Counted from the stretch's first letter, positions 17,663 through 26,698 are shown. The stretch: DNA of 64,000 nucleotides from JARIHD01 sp035758825 (GCA_035758825.1 DASTWA010000005.1:12273-76272); one strand, 5' to 3'. Notes: generated from the sequence alone by a model not told the origin. Translations and numbers: made by a program.

Positions 17663-18772
17663 ATGGTTAGACGTCTATTGTCCCGTGCCCGGCGTATTCA
17701 CCGCACGAGCGTGGAACACGAACAGCTTACGAGTCTTATTAATAGCATGGCCGACGGCGTGATTGCCGTGGATAACAAGATGAAGATTGTCACTTCTAAC
17801 GGTGCGGCCCTTAATATTCTGGATGTCAACAGCACGCTGATAGGCCGCCGTTTGCGCGAAATCCTGCGTCCTTACGACAAAAACAACCAGCCGATCGATA
17901 TCGAAACGATGGTCGAGGACACCAAAATTCCGCAATCAAACCGCGACCTTATTCTCAAATATGGTGACGGCAGCCAAATTAACCTGTACCTCAGTATTGC
18001 GCCGGTTCATTTGGGCTATGGCAAGCGGGGCCGCCGCGGTTTTGTGCTTTTGCTGCGTGATATTTCGCGCGAAAAGTCACTCGAAGAAGAACGGGACGAA
18101 TTTATTAGTGTCGTCAGCCATGAACTACGGACACCGATTGCCATTACCGAAGGCAACATCAGCAACGCCCAGTACATCACCGAGAAGACCGGAGATATGA
18201 AACAAGTCAAGACCGCGCTGGACCAGGCCCATGACCAAATTATGTTTCTGGCCGATATGATCAACGATCTGGCGACCCTTTCGCGGGCCGAACGCGGTAA
18301 GCTGGTTGTGGACATTACGCCGATCGACGTGAGTGCCTTGCTCCGTACGCTTACCGATACGTACGCCCCGGATGCCAAAAAGAAAAATCTCGAACTCAAG
18401 CTCAACCTTGGCAGCAAGTACCCGCCACTGCTTTCCAGTGAGCTGTACGTCCGCGAAATACTGCAGAACTTTATTACCAATGCCATTAAATATACTGAGG
18501 CCGGATCGGTAACAATCGGCGCCGAGGCCAAAGACAGAGGAGTAAGTTTTACGGTCAGCGACACTGGCATTGGCATCAGTAAAGGCGACCTGGAGAAAAT
18601 TTTTGATAAATTCTTCCGCTCCGAAGATTACCGGACCCGCAAAAACAATGGAACCGGCCTGGGTCTCTATGTCACCATCAAGCTGGCCCGCCTGATCCAC
18701 GCCGAAATCGACGTCAGGAGCCAGCTTAACAAAGGCTCTGAGTTTACTGTCTTTATCCCAAACCTTCGGTAG
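17663..18772 (+). CDS. Sensor histidine kinase with PAS domain, no membrane segment
   Basis: A 369-residue kinase. A PAS domain covers about residues 18-130 (MADGVIAVDNKMKIVTSNGAA), then HisKA with the phosphorylated His in SVVSHELRTPI near residue 153, then HATPase_c with the N box NFITNAIKYTEAG, G1 DTGIGIS and G2 GTGLGL. I see no transmembrane segment, so it should sense something inside the cell, perhaps through the PAS domain. No response regulator lies beside it, so its partner is elsewhere. I use the ATG at 17663, 8 bases after the metallopeptidase; a longer frame from 17465 overlaps that gene out of frame. Confidence 0.9.
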   Translation: MVRRLLSRARRIHRTSVEHEQLTSLINSMADGVIAVDNKMKIVTSNGAALNILDVNSTLIGRRLREILRPYDKNNQPIDIETMVEDTKIPQSNRDLILKYGDGSQINLYLSIAPVHLGYGKRGRRGFVLLLRDISREKSLEEERDEFISVVSHELRTPIAITEGNISNAQYITEKTGDMKQVKTALDQAHDQIMFLADMINDLATLSRAERGKLVVDITPIDVSALLRTLTDTYAPDAKKKNLELKLNLGSKYPPLLSSELYVREILQNFITNAIKYTEAGSVTIGAEAKDRGVSFTVSDTGIGISKGDLEKIFDKFFRSEDYRTRKNNGTGLGLYVTIKLARLIHAEIDVRSQLNKGSEFTVFIPNLR

Positions 18773-18773
18773 G

Positions 18774-20285
18774 CTAGTTATCGACCTTGGGGAGTTTGGG
18801 GATGACGTGCATGACAGGTACGCAGACATTGCGCCCCTTCCAGTCGACAGTCGAAAATTCGTAGCGCCACATAGAATAGTGGATGAGCACAAGATCGGTA
18901 ATGACCGCCAACGGCTGCCCAATAAGGCCGAACCACCAAGTGTTTACCCTAGTTGCCAGAACACTGGCTTCGTAGGTGGCAATCAGGAAGAAACTGGCAG
19001 CGATCGAAGCAATGTGCGCGACCGGACCGATTGGCAGCCACGCGCCGCCAATAGCAAGTACGAACGGCATCAGCAGGAAGGTCGTCTCCCAGAGCGAAGC
19101 GACAGCCACTTGGCCTGGACGCCGGTGTAGCTGTGGATAGCGCATGCGGATGGCAGTCTGCCGCTGTTCAGTAACGCTCTTGGTACTTTCGATGCCCAGA
19201 CCGTCTGTACATCTGAGGAAACTATAGCCGTCGGTCGATCCTACCGACCGGGCAAAATGAGCTTCGGGGACGATAGCCCGTCTGACTGCGGCGAACCCCC
19301 CTACGTCGTGCAAGGCTTCTTTGCGGATCATCCAACAGCTGCTAAGCACTGGCGGACGCTTGAGCTGACGGCGGGGCGGCGCAAGCTCCCACCAGTAACG
19401 CATCGCCTGAATAAGCGAAAACCGGCCGACGGCCGCCTGGCTACGGCGGGGCAGCACACAGAGCATATCCTTTTTACGGTCGAGCATGACCGTTACCATG
19501 GCCCGCAGGCTGTGCGGCGCAAAACGCAGGTCAACACCGCAAAAAAGTATCAGTGATCCGCTGGCTTCTTTGACTAAGCGGTCATATGCCTGGTTTTTGG
19601 GCAGCCACGACGGATCGGGCTGCTCCCCTTGGATGAACCGGACACCGTCATGGGCGAATTGACGAATGATTTCGGGAGTGCGTTTACTCTGGGAACAGTC
19701 GTCAAGCGCAATAATTTCGAGTTTGGGGTAGTCAGTAGCAATTAGGCTCTGCAAGCACTGCCGAAGATCTTCGGTTTCGTCCCGTGCTGGGATGGCTACT
19801 GTAATCGACGGCAGCTCAGTGTCGGCATAATGCTTCTTTTGAAGAGGCCACGTGGTGCGCCGAAGCGTCCTCACAACAGACAGGAAGAGGGTGGCCGCAA
19901 AAACCGCCTGCACAATTGTAATAGCCGCCCAAGTGGCATGACCGGTCGTATGCCAATTGGACCAAGCCCACCAAGCCGTCAGGACGACGGCCTGCATCAG
20001 CAAAATACCCTCGGTAGAGCGGCGGGTCGCCTTACGCAAATAGACATCATGCATTTGCCGTCTCAGGATACGTGCCAGGCTAAATACCCGATACAGTCCG
20101 AGCAATCCGAATATCGCGCTAAAGATATTGGGTGCATATACAAAGAGCGCACCAGCCGCAGCAGCGCCGGTTACCATTGCCATCGTAGCGAGTATAGTCC
20201 GGAGCCTGGGCAGAGGCTTGGCCACCAAGTGAGCGCATACTTCTAGGACTGCCGCACTCCAAAGCAGAAAAAACATTATCATCAT
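18774..20285 (-). CDS. Membrane-bound family 2 glycosyltransferase
   Basis: A 503-residue protein. About five hydrophobic helices occupy residues 1-140, a GT-A catalytic domain spans about 165-390, and three more helices lie near the C-terminus. The catalytic part has ITVAIPARDETEDLRQCLQSL, then ALDDCSQ, a VDLRF acidic motif for the metal, and a late MRYWWE segment. The family moves sugars from nucleotide donors, usually to lipid carriers or surface polymers. Its target is not clear. The gene ends only one base from the end of the sensor kinase on the other strand. Confidence 0.85.
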   Translation of the reverse strand: MMIMFFLLWSAAVLEVCAHLVAKPLPRLRTILATMAMVTGAAAAGALFVYAPNIFSAIFGLLGLYRVFSLARILRRQMHDVYLRKATRRSTEGILLMQAVVLTAWWAWSNWHTTGHATWAAITIVQAVFAATLFLSVVRTLRRTTWPLQKKHYADTELPSITVAIPARDETEDLRQCLQSLIATDYPKLEIIALDDCSQSKRTPEIIRQFAHDGVRFIQGEQPDPSWLPKNQAYDRLVKEASGSLILFCGVDLRFAPHSLRAMVTVMLDRKKDMLCVLPRRSQAAVGRFSLIQAMRYWWELAPPRRQLKRPPVLSSCWMIRKEALHDVGGFAAVRRAIVPEAHFARSVGSTDGYSFLRCTDGLGIESTKSVTEQRQTAIRMRYPQLHRRPGQVAVASLWETTFLLMPFVLAIGGAWLPIGPVAHIASIAASFFLIATYEASVLATRVNTWWFGLIGQPLAVITDLVLIHYSMWRYEFSTVDWKGRNVCVPVMHVIPKLPKVDN

Positions 20286-20310
20286 ACGCTAACTATACCG
20301 TAAGCAGCTC

Positions 20311-20853
20311 ATGCTTGCGAAATGGGGCAGTGCTTGCAAGAATGGGCTAATGGAGGCCTACCGCATTTCGACACCGCGCTATTGCCTGGAGGCTTTTAGA
20401 GCTCAGTTCAGTAATCGGAGCGTCCTTGGCAAATTAGCCCTAAAGGCGGGCGGAGCGGTAGGCGCACTGACCGCAGCGGGGGTGGCTATTTTGGGAGCCG
20501 CTCAGTTTAACGAGGCCATAAACCCCGAGCCTGTCCTTGTGGGCAACACCGCTCCGAGTGACGTAGGCAAACAGCTCGGTTACCACCTCCATAATTCAAT
20601 AGAGCAAGCACAAGAAGATTTTACTTATTCGATGGGCGCCTGGGGCGCCTTTTCTGTACTTTTGGCGTCGGGCATCGGCCTTATTGCTTACGGTTCCTCA
20701 AGGCGGCGCTCCGAACCCGCCGTGCCGATTACAGAGTTCTATGATATGCCAGACCCTGACCTAACCGAAGATATTGATCCCAGCTCAACGCTAGTCATAC
20801 ACAATCCGCAGACAAGCCTTGCCGATGAAATATTTGATGGCGGACCGTATTGA
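20311..20853 (+). CDS. Small membrane protein, unknown function
   Basis: A 180-residue protein with two hydrophobic stretches (about residues 42-66 and 110-128) separated by a polar region of about 45 residues, and an acidic C-terminal tail (about 140-180) rich in Asp and Pro. I do not recognise it. The start may be ATG 20311, which has a TATACC box 11 bases upstream, or ATG 20350 (MEAYRIST). It lies just ahead of the secE promoter, which begins inside its 3' end. Confidence 0.62.
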   Translation: MLAKWGSACKNGLMEAYRISTPRYCLEAFRAQFSNRSVLGKLALKAGGAVGALTAAGVAILGAAQFNEAINPEPVLVGNTAPSDVGKQLGYHLHNSIEQAQEDFTYSMGAWGAFSVLLASGIGLIAYGSSRRRSEPAVPITEFYDMPDPDLTEDIDPSSTLVIHNPQTSLADEIFDGGPY

Positions 20854-20914
20854 CCGTATGGATTATTTGCGGTATGCTTGACTTGTTGGAACCTACTGTA
20901 ATGGTAGGTTTTTT
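20850..20914 (+). promoter_or_regulatory. secE-nusG promoter followed by a 5' hairpin
   Basis: TTGACC (20850-20855), a 17-base spacer and TATGCT (20873-20878) make a good promoter. About 12 bases later a stem AACCTAC / GTAGGTT (20890-20896 with 20904-20910) ends in a T-run. The hairpin would lie at the very 5' end of the secE mRNA, or it may end transcription from the upstream gene. Confidence 0.65.
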
Positions 20915-20936
20915 ACATTTATTAGGGGAGTAAAGA

Positions 20937-21323
20937 GTGGCAGAGCAACCAGACAAGACAAAGCGTCGCATAGTCAAAAAGGCTGAAACTGTTCGAGAAA
21001 AGGCCGAGAAGGCAACCGAGAGCAGCAAGCAACCACGCCGGCTACAAGCTACAAAACGCCGTGCCGGAGCACCGTTCCGCGTACTTGGCAAAGTTTTAGC
21101 AAAGCTCGGAAAGTTCAAACCTTTCCGGATCATCGGCTTAATTCTGGTTCCGCCATACATCAGGAACAGCTGGCGCGAGCTTCGCCAGGTTACCTGGCTC
21201 AAACCAAAGGAGTCATTCCGCCTGACGTATGCTGTTATCGCCTTTGCGGCGATTTTTGGGGCACTCGTTGCGCTCCTGGACTTTGGTTTAGATAAAGTAT
21301 TTAAAGAGGTATTACTAAAGTAA
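20937..21323 (+). CDS. secE: Protein translocase subunit SecE
   Basis: A 128-residue SecE, the small clamp subunit of the SecYEG channel. The first 70 residues are a basic, lysine-rich extension, and the conserved part follows: NSWRELRQVTWLKPKES, the amphipathic helix and hinge of SecE, then one membrane helix (about residues 98-120). The start is GTG at 20937, preceded by AGGGGAG at a good distance. Its stop overlaps the nusG start (TAATG), and secE-nusG is a classic bacterial pair. Confidence 0.95.
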   Translation: MAEQPDKTKRRIVKKAETVREKAEKATESSKQPRRLQATKRRAGAPFRVLGKVLAKLGKFKPFRIIGLILVPPYIRNSWRELRQVTWLKPKESFRLTYAVIAFAAIFGALVALLDFGLDKVFKEVLLK

Positions 21324-21865
21324 TGAGCAAGCGATACGACGCAACCAAACAGTGGTATGCCATCCACACTTACAGTGGCTACGAAGAGAAAGTTGCCGAA
21401 TCAATCCGCCAGCGCGCCGACAGCTTGGACATGAAGGACAAGATCTTCCAGGTGCTGGTACCAAAAGAAAAGATGATCGAAATCAAGAACGGCAAGCGCC
21501 GTGTTGTCGAGAAGCGCATCTTCCAGGGCTACGTGCTAGTCCAGATGAAGATGTCCGAAGACGCTTGGTACATCGTCCGCAACACCCCGAGCGTAACCGG
21601 TTTCGTAGGCTCTGGTTCTGAACCAACGCCTATCGGCACCGACGAGATCGAAAAGATCCAAAAGCGCATGGGCCTTGAACAGCCTAAGCACAAGATCGAC
21701 TACCGCCTTGGCGAAGTCGTCAGCATTACCGACGGTCCGTTCAAGGGCTTTGACGGTGCGATCAACGAGATTGACGCTGCCAAGGGTAAGCTTAAGGTCT
21801 TAGTCAACATGTTCGGCCGCGAAACGCCAGTCGAACTGGATAGTCTCCAGGTCAAGCGCGTTTAA
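21323..21865 (+). CDS. nusG: Transcription termination/antitermination factor NusG
   Basis: A 180-residue NusG of standard length. The NGN domain (about residues 8-120) begins QWYAIHTYSGYEEKVAESI and contains GYVLVQM and VRNTPSVTGFVG. The C-terminal KOW domain (about 127-180) has the signature GEVVSITDGPFKGFDG. NusG binds RNA polymerase and links it to Rho or the ribosome. It is coupled to secE by a one-base overlap and followed by a strong terminator. Confidence 0.97.
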   Translation: MSKRYDATKQWYAIHTYSGYEEKVAESIRQRADSLDMKDKIFQVLVPKEKMIEIKNGKRRVVEKRIFQGYVLVQMKMSEDAWYIVRNTPSVTGFVGSGSEPTPIGTDEIEKIQKRMGLEQPKHKIDYRLGEVVSITDGPFKGFDGAINEIDAAKGKLKVLVNMFGRETPVELDSLQVKRV

Positions 21866-21880
21866 GTCGAAAGTTCTCTT

Positions 21881-21910
21881 AAAAACACCCGTCTGAAAAC
21901 GGGTGTTTTT
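21881..21910 (+). terminator. Terminator after nusG
   Basis: AAAAACACCCG and CGGGTGTTTTT form a long GC-cored stem with A and T runs, 16 bases after the nusG stop. Confidence 0.9.
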
Positions 21911-21955
21911 AACTTCTGCACCCCACTTACATCCATTTAAACGGTAGATAAACAC

Positions 21956-24340
21956 ATGTCTGAGTGCTCCAACGAATACAACGAAGCGACAGATATGCCA
22001 TACGGCGGCTGTTTTGCGCCATTTGATTACGATAATGCGAACACAGGTCATATACCGCACGGACCGGCCGATGACCCTGCTCACCGTGACATCGAAGACC
22101 GCTTTCCAGACGACAAAAACAATATTGTTTTGACGCCGGATACCGTTCGAGCACCGCTAGGTGAGTCTGTAGTTGTCGACGACAATGTAGATGCCGCTCC
22201 GGCGTCAGCTGACGACCCTGTGATTGTGGAGTTGGATTCATGTCCGGAATGGGGCTTGTTACGTGGCGAAGGCGTAGCTAAGACACCAGCCGCTTCAGAG
22301 CTAGACGTGAATGCCGAAGAAAAGCGGACCAGAATGTCAATTCGCTGCGCACTCGACGCTTATCGCGGAGATATGCGCACATTCCCTCACCTGACCGACG
22401 ACCAACGGAATAAGCTACACCAAGAGATGCGTGCCATTGGCGACGAGGAAGCCGTTAAAGTCTTCTGTTACAAGCTTATGGTGCACGACATCGGCAAACA
22501 AGAAGCTGTAGCTAGGGCCGTAGGAGCGGGCCGCGACGTAGACCACGACGAAGTGTTTGCGCGGTTGATCTCTGACCCATCACATCAAGAGGCGCGCCGC
22601 CATTTTTTGCCTGGCTTCGATGGTTTGCCGGAATGGGGCAAGGACTTATTTATTAAAATGGTCCAGACCAAACTCAACTATGCCCAAATTCTGCAAGGGG
22701 AAGCTCCAGCAGAAACGATGAAGGCGATTGAGTTCAGTGAGCCCCGGGTCATCCAATGGGAAATCCTTAAATCCAAGTTTGATATTTTTGGGGCTGCCGG
22801 CCATATTAACGAAGACGTGTCTTTGACAGCCAATGCCAGTACCGTCCGACGCATGAATAACCTGGATGCCGCCCTGACCGACCCGGCCCTCAGAACTGCC
22901 CAAGACCGCAACAACGCTTTTCATGACCGCGAAATTACCGATATGACCGGCGAGCAGTTGCCGACAGGTGAAGAAGAGCTCCGGCAGCTCCGTGCGTTGG
23001 CCCGGCTGGAATGCCATCTACGTACGCAAAGTCCCGAATCTTTCGCAGAATTGCGCAGAGACTTTGACGCGCAGAAACCGGTAGTCAAAGAGATACTTAT
23101 ATCCGAACTAAGCCGGACACAACGGCCTACGTTAGCCTATTACGGCCCGCAACTTTTGAGGGTAGTGGCCGAACGTGAAGGTGGCGAGTTTGCCTTGACA
23201 TACTTCGCCCATGTGCTCCAAGAAGCCCACATTGCAGATTTGGAAGCCAGGCGTTCCGGCCAGTCAGGGATATCCACCGCGTTACTCGATGAGCATATAC
23301 GAGCCATAAAGTCGGGCGAGCATAACCCCCGCGAACATGCGATGCGCTTTGAAGCGCGGGATGGTGCGTTGGTCGCTGTGACGCGCCCGGCTACGCTTGA
23401 AAGGCTAGACGGCGTCCCAGATTTTACCGAAGCGGATGCGGATGTCTTGCGCAACAAACGGATCATACTGGTAGGCGAGGGCGGCGGGTCGGATTGCATT
23501 CAGGCGGCCATGGTAGGCAAGCTTCTAAGCGGCAAATATGGATGTGAAGTTGTTGCCGTGGTCTCATCACGCAACGAGCAAAGGCTCGTCGAAAATACCG
23601 GATGGCAATCTGGCGCCCTCAAAGAGATTACCGCCCAAACCCAACCGGTCGGTGGATGGCGCTTCCTGGAAAAAATCCCGCTCGAAGGAGGGTCATCCCC
23701 GATGTTTATCCTCAATTCGTCGGACCCATACGAAATCAACGGCGACATGCAGGCTTTGGCGCATGCCACGGATGCAGACGTCGTTATTGGCGTAGATACG
23801 GGGGGCGACTCGTTCTTTCGTACACCACATGCCGGCTTTAGCAGCCGATCTGAGGCCGATATAACACCTGACCATGACTACACCACCATCAGCGGCCTCG
23901 CCAAATTGGCAAAAAGCATGGATAATCTTCGGGTTCTTTCGGTTGTTGTTGCCCCGGGGGTCGACACTCCAGCGTACGCCCGGCAAATAGTTGATCAAAT
24001 CGGCGCGCGCCGTCTTCCGCTGGACCAAAACGACAAAGAAGCCATCAGGCGGCAGTACGCCGAGTGGCGAATGGACGGCAGTGGCAGCGAAGAAGGCCGC
24101 TACGGCAAAACGCCGCTCGCCTGGTTGCACGCGCTTCAAAACCGCACTGGCTTCCAAACCTTAGCATTGCCGCTACGCAACGTTACCTCCAACACCAACC
24201 CTTGGCGAGCCTTTACCCAAGTCACGCCAGCGATGTCCGAGATACTCATCGCAAATTTGCCTGCCCACTTCGAGGCAGTCAGCCGAAAGCCGACCGAAGT
24301 GGAGACGAGATTAAACGCAGAGCAGGCTAGCAGCGAGTGA
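21956..24340 (+). CDS. HD-like region fused to a DUF1152-like region, function unknown
   Basis: A 794-residue soluble protein. Residues 1-110 are acidic and low in structure. Around 170-240 there is an HD-like pattern (YKLMVHDIGKQ, then DVDHDEV and later histidines) that could bind metal as in phosphohydrolases. The C-terminal part from about 495 has a glycine-rich nucleotide-binding-like turn, LVGEGGGSDCIQAA, then IGVDTGGDSFF near 620 and VVAPGVDTPAYA near 665, resembling DUF1152 proteins. I know no described protein with this pairing and do not assign a reaction. It lies between nusG and rplK, an unusual place, and has its own start region after the nusG terminator. Confidence 0.72.
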   Translation: MSECSNEYNEATDMPYGGCFAPFDYDNANTGHIPHGPADDPAHRDIEDRFPDDKNNIVLTPDTVRAPLGESVVVDDNVDAAPASADDPVIVELDSCPEWGLLRGEGVAKTPAASELDVNAEEKRTRMSIRCALDAYRGDMRTFPHLTDDQRNKLHQEMRAIGDEEAVKVFCYKLMVHDIGKQEAVARAVGAGRDVDHDEVFARLISDPSHQEARRHFLPGFDGLPEWGKDLFIKMVQTKLNYAQILQGEAPAETMKAIEFSEPRVIQWEILKSKFDIFGAAGHINEDVSLTANASTVRRMNNLDAALTDPALRTAQDRNNAFHDREITDMTGEQLPTGEEELRQLRALARLECHLRTQSPESFAELRRDFDAQKPVVKEILISELSRTQRPTLAYYGPQLLRVVAEREGGEFALTYFAHVLQEAHIADLEARRSGQSGISTALLDEHIRAIKSGEHNPREHAMRFEARDGALVAVTRPATLERLDGVPDFTEADADVLRNKRIILVGEGGGSDCIQAAMVGKLLSGKYGCEVVAVVSSRNEQRLVENTGWQSGALKEITAQTQPVGGWRFLEKIPLEGGSSPMFILNSSDPYEINGDMQALAHATDADVVIGVDTGGDSFFRTPHAGFSSRSEADITPDHDYTTISGLAKLAKSMDNLRVLSVVVAPGVDTPAYARQIVDQIGARRLPLDQNDKEAIRRQYAEWRMDGSGSEEGRYGKTPLAWLHALQNRTGFQTLALPLRNVTSNTNPWRAFTQVTPAMSEILIANLPAHFEAVSRKPTEVETRLNAEQASSE

Positions 24341-24362
24341 ATGGACGGGCGGGTTCAACGTA

Positions 24363-24391
24363 TGGACTTTTGGCGACCTCTGTTGTAGAAT
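24363..24391 (+). promoter_or_regulatory. rplK-rplA promoter
   Basis: TGGACT (24363-24368), a 17-base spacer and TAGAAT (24386-24391). The leader of about 70 bases before rplK could hold an L1-binding control site as in other bacteria, but I cannot show one. Confidence 0.55.
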
Positions 24392-24470
24392 AGTTACGTT
24401 ACGCACTACTTAAAGGTAGGAGAACAAGTAGGGGCTTCTAACCCGAACGTTCGTAAAAGGAGATACAATT

Positions 24471-24899
24471 ATGGCTAAAGCCGTAAAAGCAAACTTGAAG
24501 ATGAAAATCCGTGCCGGTCAGGCCAGCGCAGCACCTCCAGTAGGTAGCTCACTCGGTCAGCATGGCGTGAACATGATGGACTTCATCAACCCGTTCAACG
24601 ACCAGACCAAAGACATGCAGGGTCAGACCGTGACCGTGCACATTACCATTTTTGACGACCGCACCATGAAGTGGCGCGTTGTCGGTATGCCTACCGATGA
24701 CCGCATCCGTGCAGCCCTCGGCATCCAGAAAGGTTCTGGCCGCCCTAACAGCGAAAAGATCGCCAAGAAACTCAGCGACGCCCAACTGACCAAGATTGCC
24801 GAAGAAAAAGCCGCCGACATGAACACTGACGACGTCGAAGCCGTCAAGAAGATGGTCGCCGGCACCGCCCGTTCAATGGGTGTTGAAATCGAACAATAA
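24471..24899 (+). CDS. rplK: Large ribosomal subunit protein uL11
   Basis: A 142-residue L11 of normal length. The N-terminal domain has LKMKIRAGQASAAPPVGSSLGQHGVN, written here in part (LKMKIRAGQASAAPP then VGSSLGQHG), with the proline pair that contacts release and elongation factors. The C-terminal RNA-binding domain follows, with TARSMGVEI at the end. L11 binds the GTPase centre of 23S rRNA. A strong AAAGGAGA ribosome-binding site precedes the ATG. It is followed by rplA. Confidence 0.97.
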   Translation: MAKAVKANLKMKIRAGQASAAPPVGSSLGQHGVNMMDFINPFNDQTKDMQGQTVTVHITIFDDRTMKWRVVGMPTDDRIRAALGIQKGSGRPNSEKIAKKLSDAQLTKIAEEKAADMNTDDVEAVKKMVAGTARSMGVEIEQ

Positions 24900-24954
24900 T
24901 AACGTTGTGGGAGAGCCTCTAGCAGGCTCGGACGTACCACGAGGAGATACAATT

Positions 24955-25854
24955 ATGGCAGAAGACGCCAAGAAGAAGACTGAAGAAGTCGTAGAAGTAA
25001 CCGAAACCCCAATTGTGGAAGCAGTTACCGAAAAAGAAGATAAGACCGTAGCCAAAGCTGGCAAGCGCAGCGCCAAAGCTCTTGCCGAAGCCGAAGAAAA
25101 GGCCGCCAAGGAAGAGCGCAAAGAACACGCTGCCGAAGAAGCTGAAAAGCCAAAGCAAGCCGCTAAGCCTGCACGTTCACGCCTTGAGCGCCAAGGCAAG
25201 AAATTCCAAGGCGTCGCCAAGCTCGTCGAAAAAGAGAAGGCCTACACATTGGCCGAAGCTCTGGACTTGGCCCTCAAGACCAACCCAGCTAAGTTTGACG
25301 CTACTGTCGAGCTGCACGTCAACCTGAACGTTGACCCGCGCCACGCCGACCAGAACATCCGCGACAACCTCGTGCTGCCTGCCGGTACTGGCAAGACGAT
25401 CCGCGTTGCTGTATTTGCCGACGATAAGATCGACGGCGCTGACATCAGCGGCATCGAAGAAATTACCAAGCAGCTTGACAAGGGTGTAATGGACTTCGAT
25501 ATCCTTGTCGCTACTCCAGCCAACATGCCCAAGCTCGGTAAGTACGCCCGCGCACTTGGTCCACGCGGCCTTATGCCAAACCCAAAGAGCGGTACCGTTA
25601 CTAACGACCTGGCAAAAGCTGTTAGCGAAGCCAAGGCCGGCCGTGTTGAATACCGTGTAGACAGCACTGGTATCGTCCACCTCGGTGTTGGTAAGGTAAG
25701 CTTCGGCAAAGAAAAGCTCGAAGAGAACATGCGCGCAGTATTTGCCAGTATCAAGAGCAACAAGCCAGCTTCTGTAAAGGGCACCTACGTAAAGACTATC
25801 CACGTCACTACGACTATGGGTCCTTCCATCACTGTTGCGCAGAACGAACTCTAA
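24955..25854 (+). CDS. rplA: Large ribosomal subunit protein uL1 with long N-terminal extension
   Basis: A 299-residue L1, while the usual length is near 230. Residues 1-70 are an Ala, Glu and Lys-rich, probably helical extension; the L1 core starts near residue 80 (KKFQGVAKLVEKEKAYTLAEA) and contains LGPRGLMPNPKSGTVT and the C-terminal strand region. L1 forms the mobile stalk at the ribosomal E site and in other bacteria represses its own operon. I start at ATG 24955, which has GAGGAGATA just upstream; the frame continues back to 24880 but would overlap rplK. Confidence 0.96.
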   Translation: MAEDAKKKTEEVVEVTETPIVEAVTEKEDKTVAKAGKRSAKALAEAEEKAAKEERKEHAAEEAEKPKQAAKPARSRLERQGKKFQGVAKLVEKEKAYTLAEALDLALKTNPAKFDATVELHVNLNVDPRHADQNIRDNLVLPAGTGKTIRVAVFADDKIDGADISGIEEITKQLDKGVMDFDILVATPANMPKLGKYARALGPRGLMPNPKSGTVTNDLAKAVSEAKAGRVEYRVDSTGIVHLGVGKVSFGKEKLEENMRAVFASIKSNKPASVKGTYVKTIHVTTTMGPSITVAQNEL

Positions 25855-25872
25855 GCCTAGTTAGGTACAATA

Positions 25873-25906
25873 AAAAAATAGCACTCCACATGGGGTGCTA
25901 TTTTTT
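25873..25906. terminator. Bidirectional terminator between rplA and the Nudix gene
   Basis: AAAAAATAGCAC ... GTGCTATTTTTT forms a stem with A and T runs on both sides. It ends rplK-rplA on the plus strand and the Nudix gene on the minus strand. Confidence 0.9.
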
Positions 25907-25921
25907 GGCTGCTGAAGCTGG

Positions 25922-26407
25922 TTAGCCGACGATGTCCGAGCCTTCCAATGACTTGATCCAGTCATCTTTGTCCAGCAGGCCCCGGTCGGTCATAAAAATG
26001 CTTGCGCAGCATGAACCGTGCTTTGCACTTGGCTCCATAACCATCGGGTCGGTGGTCCAAATTTGGCTGCTGTATGCGGTGTGCGTTGTGTTCGCTTTGG
26101 CCACATCAGCGGTCTCACCTTCGTCCAAGGTCATTTCGATGTCCATCAGGAAAATGTCGTAATTATTCCGTTTCTGGAACATAAGGCCCAAGTAGCGGGA
26201 TGCCGTTGCCTTGCAGCCGAGCTTTTCGCGGCAAACACGCTCCGCGCCTTGCTCTGGCAATTCACCAGGCTCCAACGTAACGGCGGGGAATCCCCAGGAA
26301 CCAGCTAAGTCGCTATCTTCTTTTGGACGACGCACTACCAAAAATTCGTCAGAGTCTTTGGACTTTTTTAATACGACTGCCACGGTAATCTTTGTTGGTT
26401 TTGCCAT
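25922..26407 (-). CDS. Nudix hydrolase
   Basis: A 161-residue Nudix-family protein. The Nudix box is readable as GELPEQGAERVCREKLGC near residues 48-65, preceded by GSWGFPAVTLEP. The usual REUXEE core is REKLG here, with one of the acidic residues replaced by Lys, so metal binding may be weakened. The family hydrolyses nucleoside diphosphates linked to another group. Substrate unknown. It converges on rplA and ends in the shared terminator. Confidence 0.8.
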   Translation of the reverse strand: MAKPTKITVAVVLKKSKDSDEFLVVRRPKEDSDLAGSWGFPAVTLEPGELPEQGAERVCREKLGCKATASRYLGLMFQKRNNYDIFLMDIEMTLDEGETADVAKANTTHTAYSSQIWTTDPMVMEPSAKHGSCCASIFMTDRGLLDKDDWIKSLEGSDIVG

Positions 26408-26484
26408 AGTGGATTATTCTACCATCCTTCTTGTACTTTAACTAGTGACCTTAATCACAGTAGATTATTTTCTCTTGGGCTACC

Positions 26485-26513
26485 TTTACAAGGCATGGAA
26501 GATTAGAGATAAT
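26485..26513 (+). promoter_or_regulatory. Promoter for the acidic ORF and GT4 gene
   Basis: TTTACA (26485-26490), a 17-base spacer and GATAAT (26508-26513), about 44 bases before the first start codon. Confidence 0.5.
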
Positions 26514-26556
26514 CTGGATATCCTTTGTTTAACCTGATAGATTGGGAGAATACGCA

Positions 26557-26694
26557 ATGCAAGATGACAAAACGCAAGTTGACGGCTACTACGGCGACGA
26601 CGACGCAAGCGACGAAGACATTGACCTCAGCTTCTTGGACGAAGACAAGGGCGACGAGTCGACCCAAGATTCGCTCGACAGCGAAAAGAAGTAG
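26557..26694 (+). CDS. Small acidic protein upstream of a glycosyltransferase (45 aa)
   Basis: ATG at 26557 with GGGAGA 8 bases upstream opens a 45-codon frame ending TAG at 26692-26694. The product is extremely acidic: MQDDKTQVDGYYGDDDASD, then EDIDLSFLDEDKGDE and a Ser/Asp/Lys tail. Codon choice (GAC, GGC, AGC, TAC) matches neighbouring genes. The GT4 gene starts 4 bases later, so the two are likely translated together. I do not recognise it. The other frame over this DNA gives a Thr/Lys/Arg-rich stretch that would be an artificial extension of the GT4 protein. Confidence 0.62.
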   Translation: MQDDKTQVDGYYGDDDASDEDIDLSFLDEDKGDESTQDSLDSEKK

Positions 26695-26698
26695 CCCT

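Noticed and set aside
26525..26698. N-terminal extension of the GT4 glycosyltransferase
   Set aside because: The translation is a Thr/Lys/Arg low-complexity stretch that is simply the out-of-frame reading of the acidic ORF at 26557-26694.
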